From: Candidatus Cloacimonadota bacterium
GTDB taxonomy: Bacteria; Cloacimonadota; Cloacimonadia; Cloacimonadales; Cloacimonadaceae
NCBI GenBank assembly: GCA_012516855.1
Contig: JAAYWB010000077.1
Location: 1-52,264, forward strand
DNA: 52,264 nt
Direction of reading: 5' to 3'
Both the position numbers and the translations under genes were made by a program. Position 1 is the stretch's first letter. The number at the start of each line of letters is the position of its first letter. The notes below the pieces were generated by a model. That model saw only the letters and a list, made by a program, of their open reading frames with translations. It was not told the origin of the DNA and did no database searches. Positions 16,176 to 23,661 of the stretch are shown piece by piece.

Positions 16176-16829
16176 TCACACCGAACTGATAAGCACCATC
16201 AGGGTCATCAGGCTGAGGGCGATGAGGTTGGACGCGGGCCTGCCGGATTCGGCCACAGGGGCTTTCAGCAACCAGGCCAAATGAGCCTCGATCACATCCG
16301 AATCCCGGTAAACCCTGGTCGCGGCGGCGATCATGCTGTCCAGAACCGTGCCGATGCTGCTATGCCCTTTGAGCTTGTGCCGGTCGAAATGCCTTGTATA
16401 GGCCCTGATGTAGAGAGCAGTGGCCAGGATGAAGCGCAGCAACCTCATGCCCCACTTGCGCTTGCGCAGCCATGAGGTGTCGCGCAGAACCAGGCTGAGA
16501 TGCAGGTTGCCGAAACAATAGACGGTGGCCTCGATGAAGAAGATCAGCTTCAGGCTGAAGAGCAGCATATCGGGAAATTCAGCTTTGAAGATGGTGCCAA
16601 AGACCCAATAGGCCGCCAGAAAAGGCAGGGTGAGGCGCAGTCCCCGGAGGAGCTTGGGATAGAGGGAAAGGTCGAGCAGCATGAATAGGCAGTAGAGGGC
16701 CATCAGCATGCCAAGCTGCCGCCAGGACGCGTCCAGAGCGGCAAACAGGGCCAGCACCAGGATCAGCAGCCACAGCCAGAGGTTTTGCCCGCTGAGGGCA
16801 GAAGCCTGGTTGTTACTCTGCGGGCCCAT
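16176..16829 (-). CDS. predicted integral membrane protein, family not recognised
   Basis: A 217-residue hydrophobic protein. Membrane segments are likely near 17-35, 38-56, 64-82 and 88-105. A basic stretch (SWLRKRKWGMRLLRF, about 118-132) and a soluble-looking region follow, with a final hydrophobic segment at the C-terminus (LIALSLMTLMVLISS). Organisation and the late RVYRDSDVIEAHLAW region recall the T component (CbiQ/EcfT) of energy-coupling transporters, but no diagnostic motif is complete, so that is only a suggestion. It overlaps the end of the TPR lipoprotein gene by 17 bp and has no obvious ribosome site, suggesting translation by coupling. Confidence 0.7.
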   Translation of the reverse strand: MGPQSNNQASALSGQNLWLWLLILVLALFAALDASWRQLGMLMALYCLFMLLDLSLYPKLLRGLRLTLPFLAAYWVFGTIFKAEFPDMLLFSLKLIFFIEATVYCFGNLHLSLVLRDTSWLRKRKWGMRLLRFILATALYIRAYTRHFDRHKLKGHSSIGTVLDSMIAAATRVYRDSDVIEAHLAWLLKAPVAESGRPASNLIALSLMTLMVLISSV

Positions 16830-19398
16830 CCGGTGTCAGGGTCTGGGAACCGCCGTCATCCCCGGGCTGGCCATCATCCTGGGGCGGTTCCTCCGGCGAT
16901 TCCCCATCCGGGGCCGGCTGGTCCGGCAAAGGCTCTTCCGGCTTGGGTTTTTCGGGTGTGGACTCCTCCGGCAAGGTTTCCGGCTTCACTTCTCCGCCCT
17001 CCGCTTCATCCGAATCCGGGGATTCTTCCTTATCCAGGTCCGGAGAATCCTCCTGGGGCTTTATCTCCGGCTCGGCTTGCGGTTCCGGCTCCTGCTCCTG
17101 CCCGTCCGCCGGTTTCAGCGAATCGGCAACCGCCGTCGAATCAGCCAGAGCCTGCAGGCTGTCCGCCACTGCCAGGGAATCCGGCAGTTCGTCACCGCTT
17201 CGCAGCTTGAAATTCCTGCCATCGTAAAAACGGGAGGTCATGGAGCCGTATTCCCCGGTGCGCTCAAGCTCCAACACTTTGTCCAGATAGGGTTTGGCGG
17301 CAGTGGTGTCCGGCACTTCGAAAGTGTGGAACCAGCCCAGGCGGTAGTTGGCCTTCAGGCTGATCGGCAGGTAATCCGAGGCGGCCAGTTCGTTCAGGAT
17401 CACCAGCATGGAGTCCGGCTCAGATTCAGCCATGCCGAAAGCCCTGTCCAGAAGAAGCTCCTGGGCTTCCTCGTCGGGATCGATGAGGCGCACCGTTTCG
17501 CCGGCCAGCAGGTCATCCATGGCGTTGGTGTATTTATTGTTGGGAAAGCGGGTTAGCATATCTGAGTATATTTCTTCCATGCTCGGACGGTCGGGGCCGG
17601 TTCTGCTGTGGATGTTGGCCTGGGAAAAGAGGGCCATGGGTGTCAGTTCCCTGTCGTAACGGACAAAAAGGGCATCCATAGCTTCCAAGCGGTCCCGGGT
17701 CTGGTTCAAATCCGTTTCCGCTGCCGATAACCGCTGCTGAAGCTGCCTGCGCTGTTCCTCCTGGTCGGGAGCCTTTTCCGGTTCGTCAATTTCTGCCAGG
17801 CTGTCGGCTTCAGCAGGCACCTCCAGATCGAGTTCCGGCAAGCCCAGGCTGTCCGCTTCAGCATACAATTCCGGATCCATATCCGGAAGGCCCAGGCTGT
17901 CAGGCAATGCTTCCCGGCCGGGCTCGAACTCCTCTATCCTCAGGCTGTCAGCCTCCGTTTCAGCAAAGGTCATAGTATCCGCGGTGCCCAGGCTGTCGGC
18001 GCTGACATTCAGTTCCATCTCCAGACCGGGAATCGACAGGCTGTCAGCAACCATTGGGGCATCGGCAACGACTGTCAAACTGTCAGCCTCGACCTCCGTC
18101 CTGTCCGGCAGAACCGGTTCCGGCAAGGCTGCCAAAGCCTGTCCCAAAGAGTCAGCAAGGCTTTGTTTGGCATCCAGTTTCACTGCCAGGCTGTCCCGCA
18201 GGGTTTGCAGGCTGTCCCTGGAATCGATTATCCGCTGATACATCAGCAGCGCGGAATCCGGCAGGGAGAAAACGCTGAAGTAGTTTTCCGCGGCGGTGAT
18301 GTGGTAGTCCACAAACTGCTGCAGGTTGTTGGTGGGATCGAAGCCCGGCTTGGTTTTGAGCTGAGTGACCGCCGTGGCTTTTTGCTGCCCGGGTTCGGCT
18401 AGTTCCGAGTTGGAGAATTCAGTTCGCACCTTATTGTAGGCCGTGCCGGCTTTGTCCAGGTCACGCAGCTCGTAGAAATAATATTCGCCCAAATGGTATT
18501 GCGCCTCGGCTGAACTCTGCGTGCGGGGATAGACCTTCATGATATCCTCTATCTCCGCCAGGCCTTTTTCCCCTTCGCCGCGGGCCAGCATCAGCCTGGC
18601 TTGCAGCACCCTGGCCTGGGAAACCTTCTCCGGCCGGAGTTCGTCTTTGAGCAGTTTGCGCAGGGTCTTGTCGCTTTGCTCATGCTCGCCGAGCATAAAC
18701 TGGTTCAAAGCCACGTAGTAACGCGCTTCCAGCTTCATCGGCTGGGGGATGCGGCGGTCTCTGGCTATCTTTTGAAATTCCTCCAGCGCTGCCCGGTAGT
18801 CTTTCTGGATGAAGTAGTTTTGGCCATAGATGAAGAAAGCCTCGCGGTATTCGCTGGATTTGGGATAGTCCGTGATGATCCTGCCAAGCCAGTACTGGGC
18901 TTCCAGATAATCCTTGTCGGCGATGTTGAAGTCTGCCAGGGTCAGCAAGGCGCGGGGGTGCAGTTTCTTGTGTCGGGGGTCCAGGATGAATTCCTGCAAT
19001 ACCTTAACCGCGTCGTCCATGCGGTTGATGTCGCGCAAAACCTTTGCCAGATAGATATGCGCCTCGCCGAAGAAGGGGCTTTCAGGAAAACCTTTGATCA
19101 GGGATTCGAACTGGTCCTTGGCCTGGAACGAGCTGTTGCCTTTATAGTAGAGGGCCCTGGCCATCAGGTAGAGGGCATCGTCGGTCCGGCTGTCCCGGGT
19201 TGGGTTGCTGAGAATGATGCCGCATTTCTGGATCGTTTTGGTGTATTCCTCCACGGCCTGGTTGTTGGGCCGGCCGTTGGCGTTCAGAGGCCTGGCCTGG
19301 GCGGCGGCGAAATACTTGCGCGCGTTGTAAAGCGTGTTCACCTGGATGCAGGAGGCCAAAGCAAGGGCCAGCAAGAGCAGCGGAACTATTTTTCTCAT
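16813..19398 (-). CDS. TPR lipoprotein with ADSL-repeat insert and acidic proline-rich tail
   Basis: An 861-residue lipoprotein: lipobox LASC with Cys17 after a short hydrophobic signal. Residues about 50-340 are tandem TPR-like helices resembling YfiO/BamD and YbgF repeats (ALYLMARALYYKGN, AQYHLGEYYFYELRD). Residues about 395-545 are a low-complexity region built on the unit (A/P)DSL(G). A coiled-coil-like stretch (QEEQRRQLQQRLSAAE, about 550-580) and a second set of TPR-like repeats follow. ADSL units recur near 765-790, and the last 90 residues are rich in Pro, Glu and Asp. It is probably anchored at the outer membrane facing the periplasm; function unknown. It starts 31 nt after hutH in the same operon. 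Confidence 0.85.
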   Translation of the reverse strand: MRKIVPLLLLALALASCIQVNTLYNARKYFAAAQARPLNANGRPNNQAVEEYTKTIQKCGIILSNPTRDSRTDDALYLMARALYYKGNSSFQAKDQFESLIKGFPESPFFGEAHIYLAKVLRDINRMDDAVKVLQEFILDPRHKKLHPRALLTLADFNIADKDYLEAQYWLGRIITDYPKSSEYREAFFIYGQNYFIQKDYRAALEEFQKIARDRRIPQPMKLEARYYVALNQFMLGEHEQSDKTLRKLLKDELRPEKVSQARVLQARLMLARGEGEKGLAEIEDIMKVYPRTQSSAEAQYHLGEYYFYELRDLDKAGTAYNKVRTEFSNSELAEPGQQKATAVTQLKTKPGFDPTNNLQQFVDYHITAAENYFSVFSLPDSALLMYQRIIDSRDSLQTLRDSLAVKLDAKQSLADSLGQALAALPEPVLPDRTEVEADSLTVVADAPMVADSLSIPGLEMELNVSADSLGTADTMTFAETEADSLRIEEFEPGREALPDSLGLPDMDPELYAEADSLGLPELDLEVPAEADSLAEIDEPEKAPDQEEQRRQLQQRLSAAETDLNQTRDRLEAMDALFVRYDRELTPMALFSQANIHSRTGPDRPSMEEIYSDMLTRFPNNKYTNAMDDLLAGETVRLIDPDEEAQELLLDRAFGMAESEPDSMLVILNELAASDYLPISLKANYRLGWFHTFEVPDTTAAKPYLDKVLELERTGEYGSMTSRFYDGRNFKLRSGDELPDSLAVADSLQALADSTAVADSLKPADGQEQEPEPQAEPEIKPQEDSPDLDKEESPDSDEAEGGEVKPETLPEESTPEKPKPEEPLPDQPAPDGESPEEPPQDDGQPGDDGGSQTLTPDGPAE

Positions 19399-19429
19399 AA
19401 TCGCATCCGGGCGCGGTGGCGATTATTTG

Positions 19430-20959
19430 TCAATACAAATCTACACCCGCGGCGGCCACTTCGCTCAGGACGGCTCCCGACGCCAGCAAATCTATCGCCG
19501 AGTTGACGTCCGGATAAGCGATCCGGTCTTCCTCAAGCCGGGGCACGCTTTGGCGCAGCAGGGCCTTCACCCGCTCCAGCACCGGCGAACTGGAAATGCC
19601 CCTCATATCAAGGGCCTGGCAGGCGATCATGAGCTCGATGGCCAGAACGCCGCGCACGTTCTCCACCACCTGCGTCAGCTTGTTGGCGGAAATGGAGCCC
19701 ATGGACACGTGGTCTTCCTGGTTCGCGGAGGTGGGGATGCTGTCAACGCAGGCGGGATGGGCCAGAACCTTGTTTTCCGAGACCAGCGAGGCGGCGGTAA
19801 GCTGCACTATCATGAAGCCGGAATCGATACCCGGACGCTTGGCCAGAAAAGCATTCAGCCCACGGTTGAGGGCGGGATTGAGCATTTGTTCCACCCTCCG
19901 CTCCGCGATGGAGGCCAGTTCGGCGATCGCGATGGCCAGCGTATCCAGAGCCAGGGCAAGAGGTTGGCCGTGGAAGTTGCCTCCGGATATCACCTTCTCT
20001 TCGTCGGGGAAAATCAGCGGATTGTCGGTGGCGGAATTGATCTCGACGGTCAAAACCCCGCGCGCGTAGGCCAAAGCGTCACGCGTGGCGCCATGCACCT
20101 GTGGCGTGCAGCGCAGGCTGTAGGCATCCTGAACGTTGCCGCAGTTCTTGTGTGAAGCGCGCAAGGGGCTGTTGGCCAGCAGGTTGCGCAGATTGGCCGC
20201 GCTGTCTGCCTGGCCGGGGTGGGGGCGCAAAGCATGGACCAGCGGATCAAAAGCCCGCGGCGTGCCCCGCAAAGCGTCAATGCTGGCAGCGGCGCTGAGG
20301 TCGGCATATTTGCACAACCTCTCGGCCTCCAGCAGGTTCAAGACTCCCAAAGCGGCCATCACCTGGGTGCCGTTGTTAAGCGCGAGTCCCTCTTTGGCAG
20401 CCAGTTTCACAGGTTCCAGTCCGGCTTTGCGCATGGCCTCCGCTCCGCTCATTATCTGGCCCTGGAATTCCGCCTCGCCTTCCCCGATGAGCGGCAAAGC
20501 CAGATGGGAAAGGGGTGAAAGGTCGCCGCTGGCTCCAACTGAACCCCGCATCGGGATCAACGGATGAACGCCCCGGTTGAGCATTTCCACCAGGGTTTGC
20601 AAAGTTTGCACGCGGATGCCGGAATGCCCCTTGGCCAAAACGTTCACGCGCAGCAGCATGATGGCGCGCGTCTGGGCAATGGAATAAACCGGGCCAACAC
20701 TGGTGGCATGGCTGCGGATCAGGTTAACTTGAAGTTCCGCTGTGTGTTCCGGGGGCACGGTGACCGTGCTGAATTTGCCGAAACCGGTGGTGAGCCCGTA
20801 AACCACATCTCCCCTCGCGATAACCTTGTCCACGTATTCGCGGCATTTCTTCACTTTGGCCAGGCAGGCGTCGGTTAATGCTATGGGCGTCCGCTTTGTT
20901 GCTATTGCCTCAACCTGTTCCAGGCTCAGGCTGTTTCCGTCGATTGCTATTGTCTGCAT
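19430..20959 (-). CDS. hutH: histidine ammonia-lyase
   Basis: A 509-residue enzyme that deaminates L-histidine to urocanate and ammonia. The self-made MIO electrophile comes from Ala143-Ser144-Gly145 in GSVGASGDLSPLSHLAL. The N-terminal lid YGLTTGFGKF (54-63) and later blocks (ANQEDHVSMG, VEINSATDNPL) also fit. The ATG at 20959 was chosen because AGGA precedes it and the family N-terminus fits; the frame is open 42 codons further upstream, without homology. No hutU, hutI or hutG lies nearby. It heads an operon with a TPR lipoprotein, a membrane protein, truA and hisS, an unusual setting for a degradation gene. Confidence 0.96.
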   Translation of the reverse strand: MQTIAIDGNSLSLEQVEAIATKRTPIALTDACLAKVKKCREYVDKVIARGDVVYGLTTGFGKFSTVTVPPEHTAELQVNLIRSHATSVGPVYSIAQTRAIMLLRVNVLAKGHSGIRVQTLQTLVEMLNRGVHPLIPMRGSVGASGDLSPLSHLALPLIGEGEAEFQGQIMSGAEAMRKAGLEPVKLAAKEGLALNNGTQVMAALGVLNLLEAERLCKYADLSAAASIDALRGTPRAFDPLVHALRPHPGQADSAANLRNLLANSPLRASHKNCGNVQDAYSLRCTPQVHGATRDALAYARGVLTVEINSATDNPLIFPDEEKVISGGNFHGQPLALALDTLAIAIAELASIAERRVEQMLNPALNRGLNAFLAKRPGIDSGFMIVQLTAASLVSENKVLAHPACVDSIPTSANQEDHVSMGSISANKLTQVVENVRGVLAIELMIACQALDMRGISSSPVLERVKALLRQSVPRLEEDRIAYPDVNSAIDLLASGAVLSEVAAAGVDLY

Positions 20960-21309
20960 TGGGGTCCTCTTTTGACGGCTGGCGGCACTTTGGCTGTTGG
21001 CCTCCGCCAACCGATGTTTGCACAAAGTTTTTTTCCGCCCCTTTTTTGTCAAACCCCTTGTGCCAGTCAGCCTGCCATGCTTCACAAACTCCCGGTCTGA
21101 CGCTTCCCCTGCAACTTTTTGGAATCGTTTTTTGGGAATCCATCAGGGAATGCCGGGGAAAATAGTTCTTGACACAGGATAGCGATTCATTTAAAATACA
21201 ACCAGTTAGGATGAACGGTCATAGTTGAACAAAAGGCTCGCGATACGCATTTAGCTTGAGTTCATTAAAGAAGAACGCGCGTAAAGCCCTGTATCAATGG
21301 GGAGGATCG
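20960..21309. other. divergent intergenic region between hutH and the 21.3-kb secreted-protein gene
   Basis: A 350-bp gap with no gene. The hutH side has a TTTGACA on the minus strand (about 21048-21054) but no matching -10. The plus-strand side has a good promoter (listed separately) and the ribosome site GGAGG at about 21300-21304. Nothing else was recognised. Confidence 0.6.
21169..21197 (+). promoter_or_regulatory. sigma70-type promoter for the 21.3-kb secreted-protein gene
   Basis: A perfect TTGACA (21169-21174), a 17-nt spacer and TAAAAT (21192-21197). This is the best promoter match seen in the window. It implies a leader of about 105 nt before the ATG at 21310. Confidence 0.7.
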
Positions 21310-22659
21310 ATGAAAAAACGTTTGTGGTTTACGTTGCTGTTACTTATGTCTATTGGTCTGCTAACAGGTCAGACATGGATACGCTACTATCTCTTTGATG
21401 ATCTTTGTTCGGGTCTCTATGATAGTGCGAGTTCAGAAGTTTGTAATGTTATCCCTGCAATTGATGGAGGATATTTACTCCAAGGATATGTTGAGTTTGC
21501 ATATGGAGATATACCGGCATACGCTGACAATGTATTCTGGAAACTCGACGAATATGGCGAAATTGTTTGGAGAAGAACGGGGGGAGGAAACTTCGCATTT
21601 AACAGTATAGTCTCCAATGGTATAGACAGATACTATTGCCTTCGCACTCAATCAGGATATTCTACCCTATATATCTTCGACAACGAATTAAATTGGCTGG
21701 GCTACTATCATAATTATACGGTATCCTTATACGACATGCAATATGTTGAAGATGGCTTGGTCTTTGCGGGTAAAGTCAATGGCCAAGCTGTGGTACTTAA
21801 AACCGATTTCCAGTTCAATGTGATCTGGCAGAGCGATCCTTTTTGGGCAATGGGTCAAGCGCGTTCAGTTGAGCCTTTTGGAGATGGATGGATTTCTCTT
21901 TCGAGTAGAGTTTTTACGGAAATCAATGCAGTAGGGGATACTCTCTGGACTTACTATGACTCAATAAACAATACCGGGTTCTATGACTGTACTGTATCTG
22001 AAGATGGCAGCATTTATTTGCTTGGTTTATATAAGCTTTGGAAAGTAGATATTATCGAGCATACACTGGACCTGGTAGCTGCTAATACTCCTGGCTTTGA
22101 TACTGACCTACATGGTGCAATCGACATTCTTCCCAACGGCAACATTGTATATACCGGTGGCAGACCAAGCACAGGTCCGATTCTCCACAGCTACAGTCCT
22201 AATGGAGTGATTCAATGGAGTAGATCGTATGACACTTTGGGAGCGATATATTTTGGGACAGGCTCAAAGAACCTTTTGGTTATGCCCGATGGCAGCATCC
22301 TGTTTTGCATGCATCATGGTACTCTTGTCCTAGTAAAAACTGATCCTGATGGCAATGTAGTAGCCAATAACGACCCTGTCGCGCCTGCCCCAACAGCATC
22401 CATCATCTGTTATCCGCAACCCGCAGCCAACAGTGTAATGGTTTCAGTTAAAAGTGACCTGGTGGGCGATTTGGGATACAGCATAATCAATATCAAGGGG
22501 CAAAAGGTGTATTCCGGCAAGATCGATGGGCGTCACCGGGAGCAAAGCTTTGAGCTTCCAAACGAAGCTCTGGACCGTATGCCCAATGGCATTTACCTGA
22601 TCAGCCTGGAACAGGGGAAACGCAGAATCGCCGCTGCCAGGCTGGTGATGTTCAAATAA
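21310..22659 (+). CDS. secreted protein with C-terminal sorting domain, function unknown
   Basis: A 449-residue exported protein: signal peptide 1-21 (MKKRLWFTLLLLMSIGLLTG), then WD/Kelch-like repeats of the form DGGYLLQGY, DGLVFAGK, DGSIYLLGL, NGNIVYTGG and DGSILFCMH, suggesting a beta-propeller. The last 75 residues, from SIICYPQPAANSVMV to the end with GYSIINIKGQKVY and MPNGIYLISLEQ, match the type A C-terminal sorting domain used for type IX-like export. It probably ends at the cell surface. The ATG at 21310 follows GGAGG; a TTG at 21256 in the same frame is less likely. The gene is clearly more AT-rich than its neighbours, so it may have been acquired later. Confidence 0.8.
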   Translation: MKKRLWFTLLLLMSIGLLTGQTWIRYYLFDDLCSGLYDSASSEVCNVIPAIDGGYLLQGYVEFAYGDIPAYADNVFWKLDEYGEIVWRRTGGGNFAFNSIVSNGIDRYYCLRTQSGYSTLYIFDNELNWLGYYHNYTVSLYDMQYVEDGLVFAGKVNGQAVVLKTDFQFNVIWQSDPFWAMGQARSVEPFGDGWISLSSRVFTEINAVGDTLWTYYDSINNTGFYDCTVSEDGSIYLLGLYKLWKVDIIEHTLDLVAANTPGFDTDLHGAIDILPNGNIVYTGGRPSTGPILHSYSPNGVIQWSRSYDTLGAIYFGTGSKNLLVMPDGSILFCMHHGTLVLVKTDPDGNVVANNDPVAPAPTASIICYPQPAANSVMVSVKSDLVGDLGYSIINIKGQKVYSGKIDGRHREQSFELPNEALDRMPNGIYLISLEQGKRRIAAARLVMFK

Positions 22660-22667
22660 GGAGCCTT

Positions 22668-23024
22668 AATAATTCACAAGCCCAAAAACCCTGTGTGAAT
22701 TATTATCTCATTGTTCCCCAACATGTTAACCCGAATAATTCACAAATATCCCTCTCTTATATACCCGGAAAACGGCATGAGGGGCAGGGTATGCTGGTAA
22801 GGGGATAGATGTATTTATATAATATAATAAAATATAAAACTATAATATATCATATATATTCTATCTATATCTCTTATATATAATTATCCTGCATTGCCTC
22901 TCCCTCCGGTCATCAGGTTAGAGCCGTATGTAATAGAGAGCTATATTTGTGAATTATTCGATCTATCTCATTGCCAGCCAGCGCGTTAATAATTCACACA
23001 GGGTTTTTGGGCTTGTGAATTATT
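22668..23024. repeat. 357-bp dyad element with six AATAATTCACA sites and an AT-rich core
   Basis: Six copies of the 11-mer AATAATTCACA alternate in orientation at 22668-22678 (+), 22694-22704 (-), 22734-22744 (+), 22948-22958 (-), 22988-22998 (+) and 23014-23024 (-). Every pair is symmetric about the same centre, 22846. The outer arms form a perfect 38-bp inverted repeat (22668-22705 with 22987-23024), and an inner pair is perfect over 18 bp (22732-22749 with 22943-22960). The middle (about 22811-22885) is almost pure A and T. The element begins 8 bp after the stop of the secreted-protein gene. No target-site duplication is evident. It could be a miniature transposon-like element, a multi-site binding region or a long hairpin RNA. 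Confidence 0.85.
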
Positions 23025-23229
23025 CGGAATCACGGCCGTTATTTCCCACCCGCTAAAACAAGTCCCCCAATTCAATCCGTTAATCCGTCCGATCCGCTAA
23101 TCCGTATGAAAATCACTCTGTTACATCCGTGTTCATATCCGCGAAAATCCTGGACAAACCCCTGTTTTCCCGCCCACTATCAATTCCAGCCTGACTCCTC
23201 CTTTGCCCTATCCAATTAGCCTCTCACTT

Positions 23230-23276
23230 ACTTCCCGTTGACTTCCCGTTTGAAAGGCGGGAACTCAGCGGGAAGT
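23230..23276. other. strong stem-loop without T-tail
   Basis: ACTTCCCG pairs with CGGGAAGT (23230-23237 with 23269-23276), and the stem continues inward through TTCCCG / CGGGAA (23243-23248 with 23258-23263), with one C-C mismatch in about 19 pairs and a 9-nt loop. CTCAC (23223-23227) can also pair with GTGAG (23286-23290). No U-tract follows, so it is not a normal intrinsic terminator. Confidence 0.6.
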
Positions 23277-23383
23277 GAACGGGATGTGAGTGGGATGGGG
23301 TAAACGGCGAAGCCCGCTGCTTTCATCAGGGTTTTCTGATGGTTTGCAGCATCGACTGAGGCAATGAATGATTCTTACAATAC

Positions 23384-23475
23384 ATCCTGTCGTCCATGCT
23401 CACCGCGTTTGCTGTACGCCGGGGATGGATGGCTGGAGTCGAGCGAGGAACGGGCATCGGCTACAGCAAAGTATA
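23384..23475 (+). repeat. dispersed intergenic repeat, copy 3 (partial, rearranged)
   Basis: It contains the block CCTGTCGTCCATGCTCACCG (from 23386) followed by GGCTGGAGTCGAGCGAGGAA and CGGGCATCGGCTACAGCAAAG. These are two blocks of the reference copy at 13829-14048, but in swapped order. The hairpin and GGCC palindrome blocks are absent. Confidence 0.6.
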
Positions 23476-23661
23476 AGCACTGCGATGTATCCGAAATGGC
23501 TGAGAAATTGCCTGGGCAACAAACTGCGGAAGCTTCCCTCTTCGCGGTCCATGGCCGGGAAACAAGCCATCATGGGCATCCCGGCGGAAAGGCTTGACAA
23601 ATACACCCCCTGTCTTTTCTGGTCCCAAAGGCACAATTTGCGTATAAACATAAGGAAAGAA

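Larger units (their letters stand above)
22660..23661. other. 1-kb non-coding region with nested structures
   Basis: The longest gene-free stretch in the window. In order it holds the 357-bp dyad element (22668-23024); a set of ATCCG(T/C)TA-like short repeats ending in ATCCTGGACAA (about 23071-23160), resembling the flanks of GxxExxY elements; a strong 19-bp stem-loop (23230-23276); a partial dispersed repeat (23384-23475); and the tyrS leader. Frames that run through it are uninterrupted by chance only; no coding sequence was recognised. Confidence 0.65.

Noticed and set aside
20960-21085. 42-codon upstream extension of hutH
   Set aside because: No homology, while the ATG at 20959 has an AGGA site and the expected family N-terminus.
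22668-23024. CRISPR array
   Set aside because: The repeats alternate in orientation and spacers are unequal (15, 29 and 203 bp), unlike a CRISPR; no cas genes in the window.
22668-23024. Chromosomal replication origin
   Set aside because: The sites differ from the DnaA box at two positions and no dnaA, dnaN, parAB or rpmH is nearby; kept only as a weak possibility in the finding.
23368-23661. N-terminal extension of the tyrS frame
   Set aside because: The open frame translates repeat DNA; the family N-terminus and the ribosome site fit the ATG at 23662.
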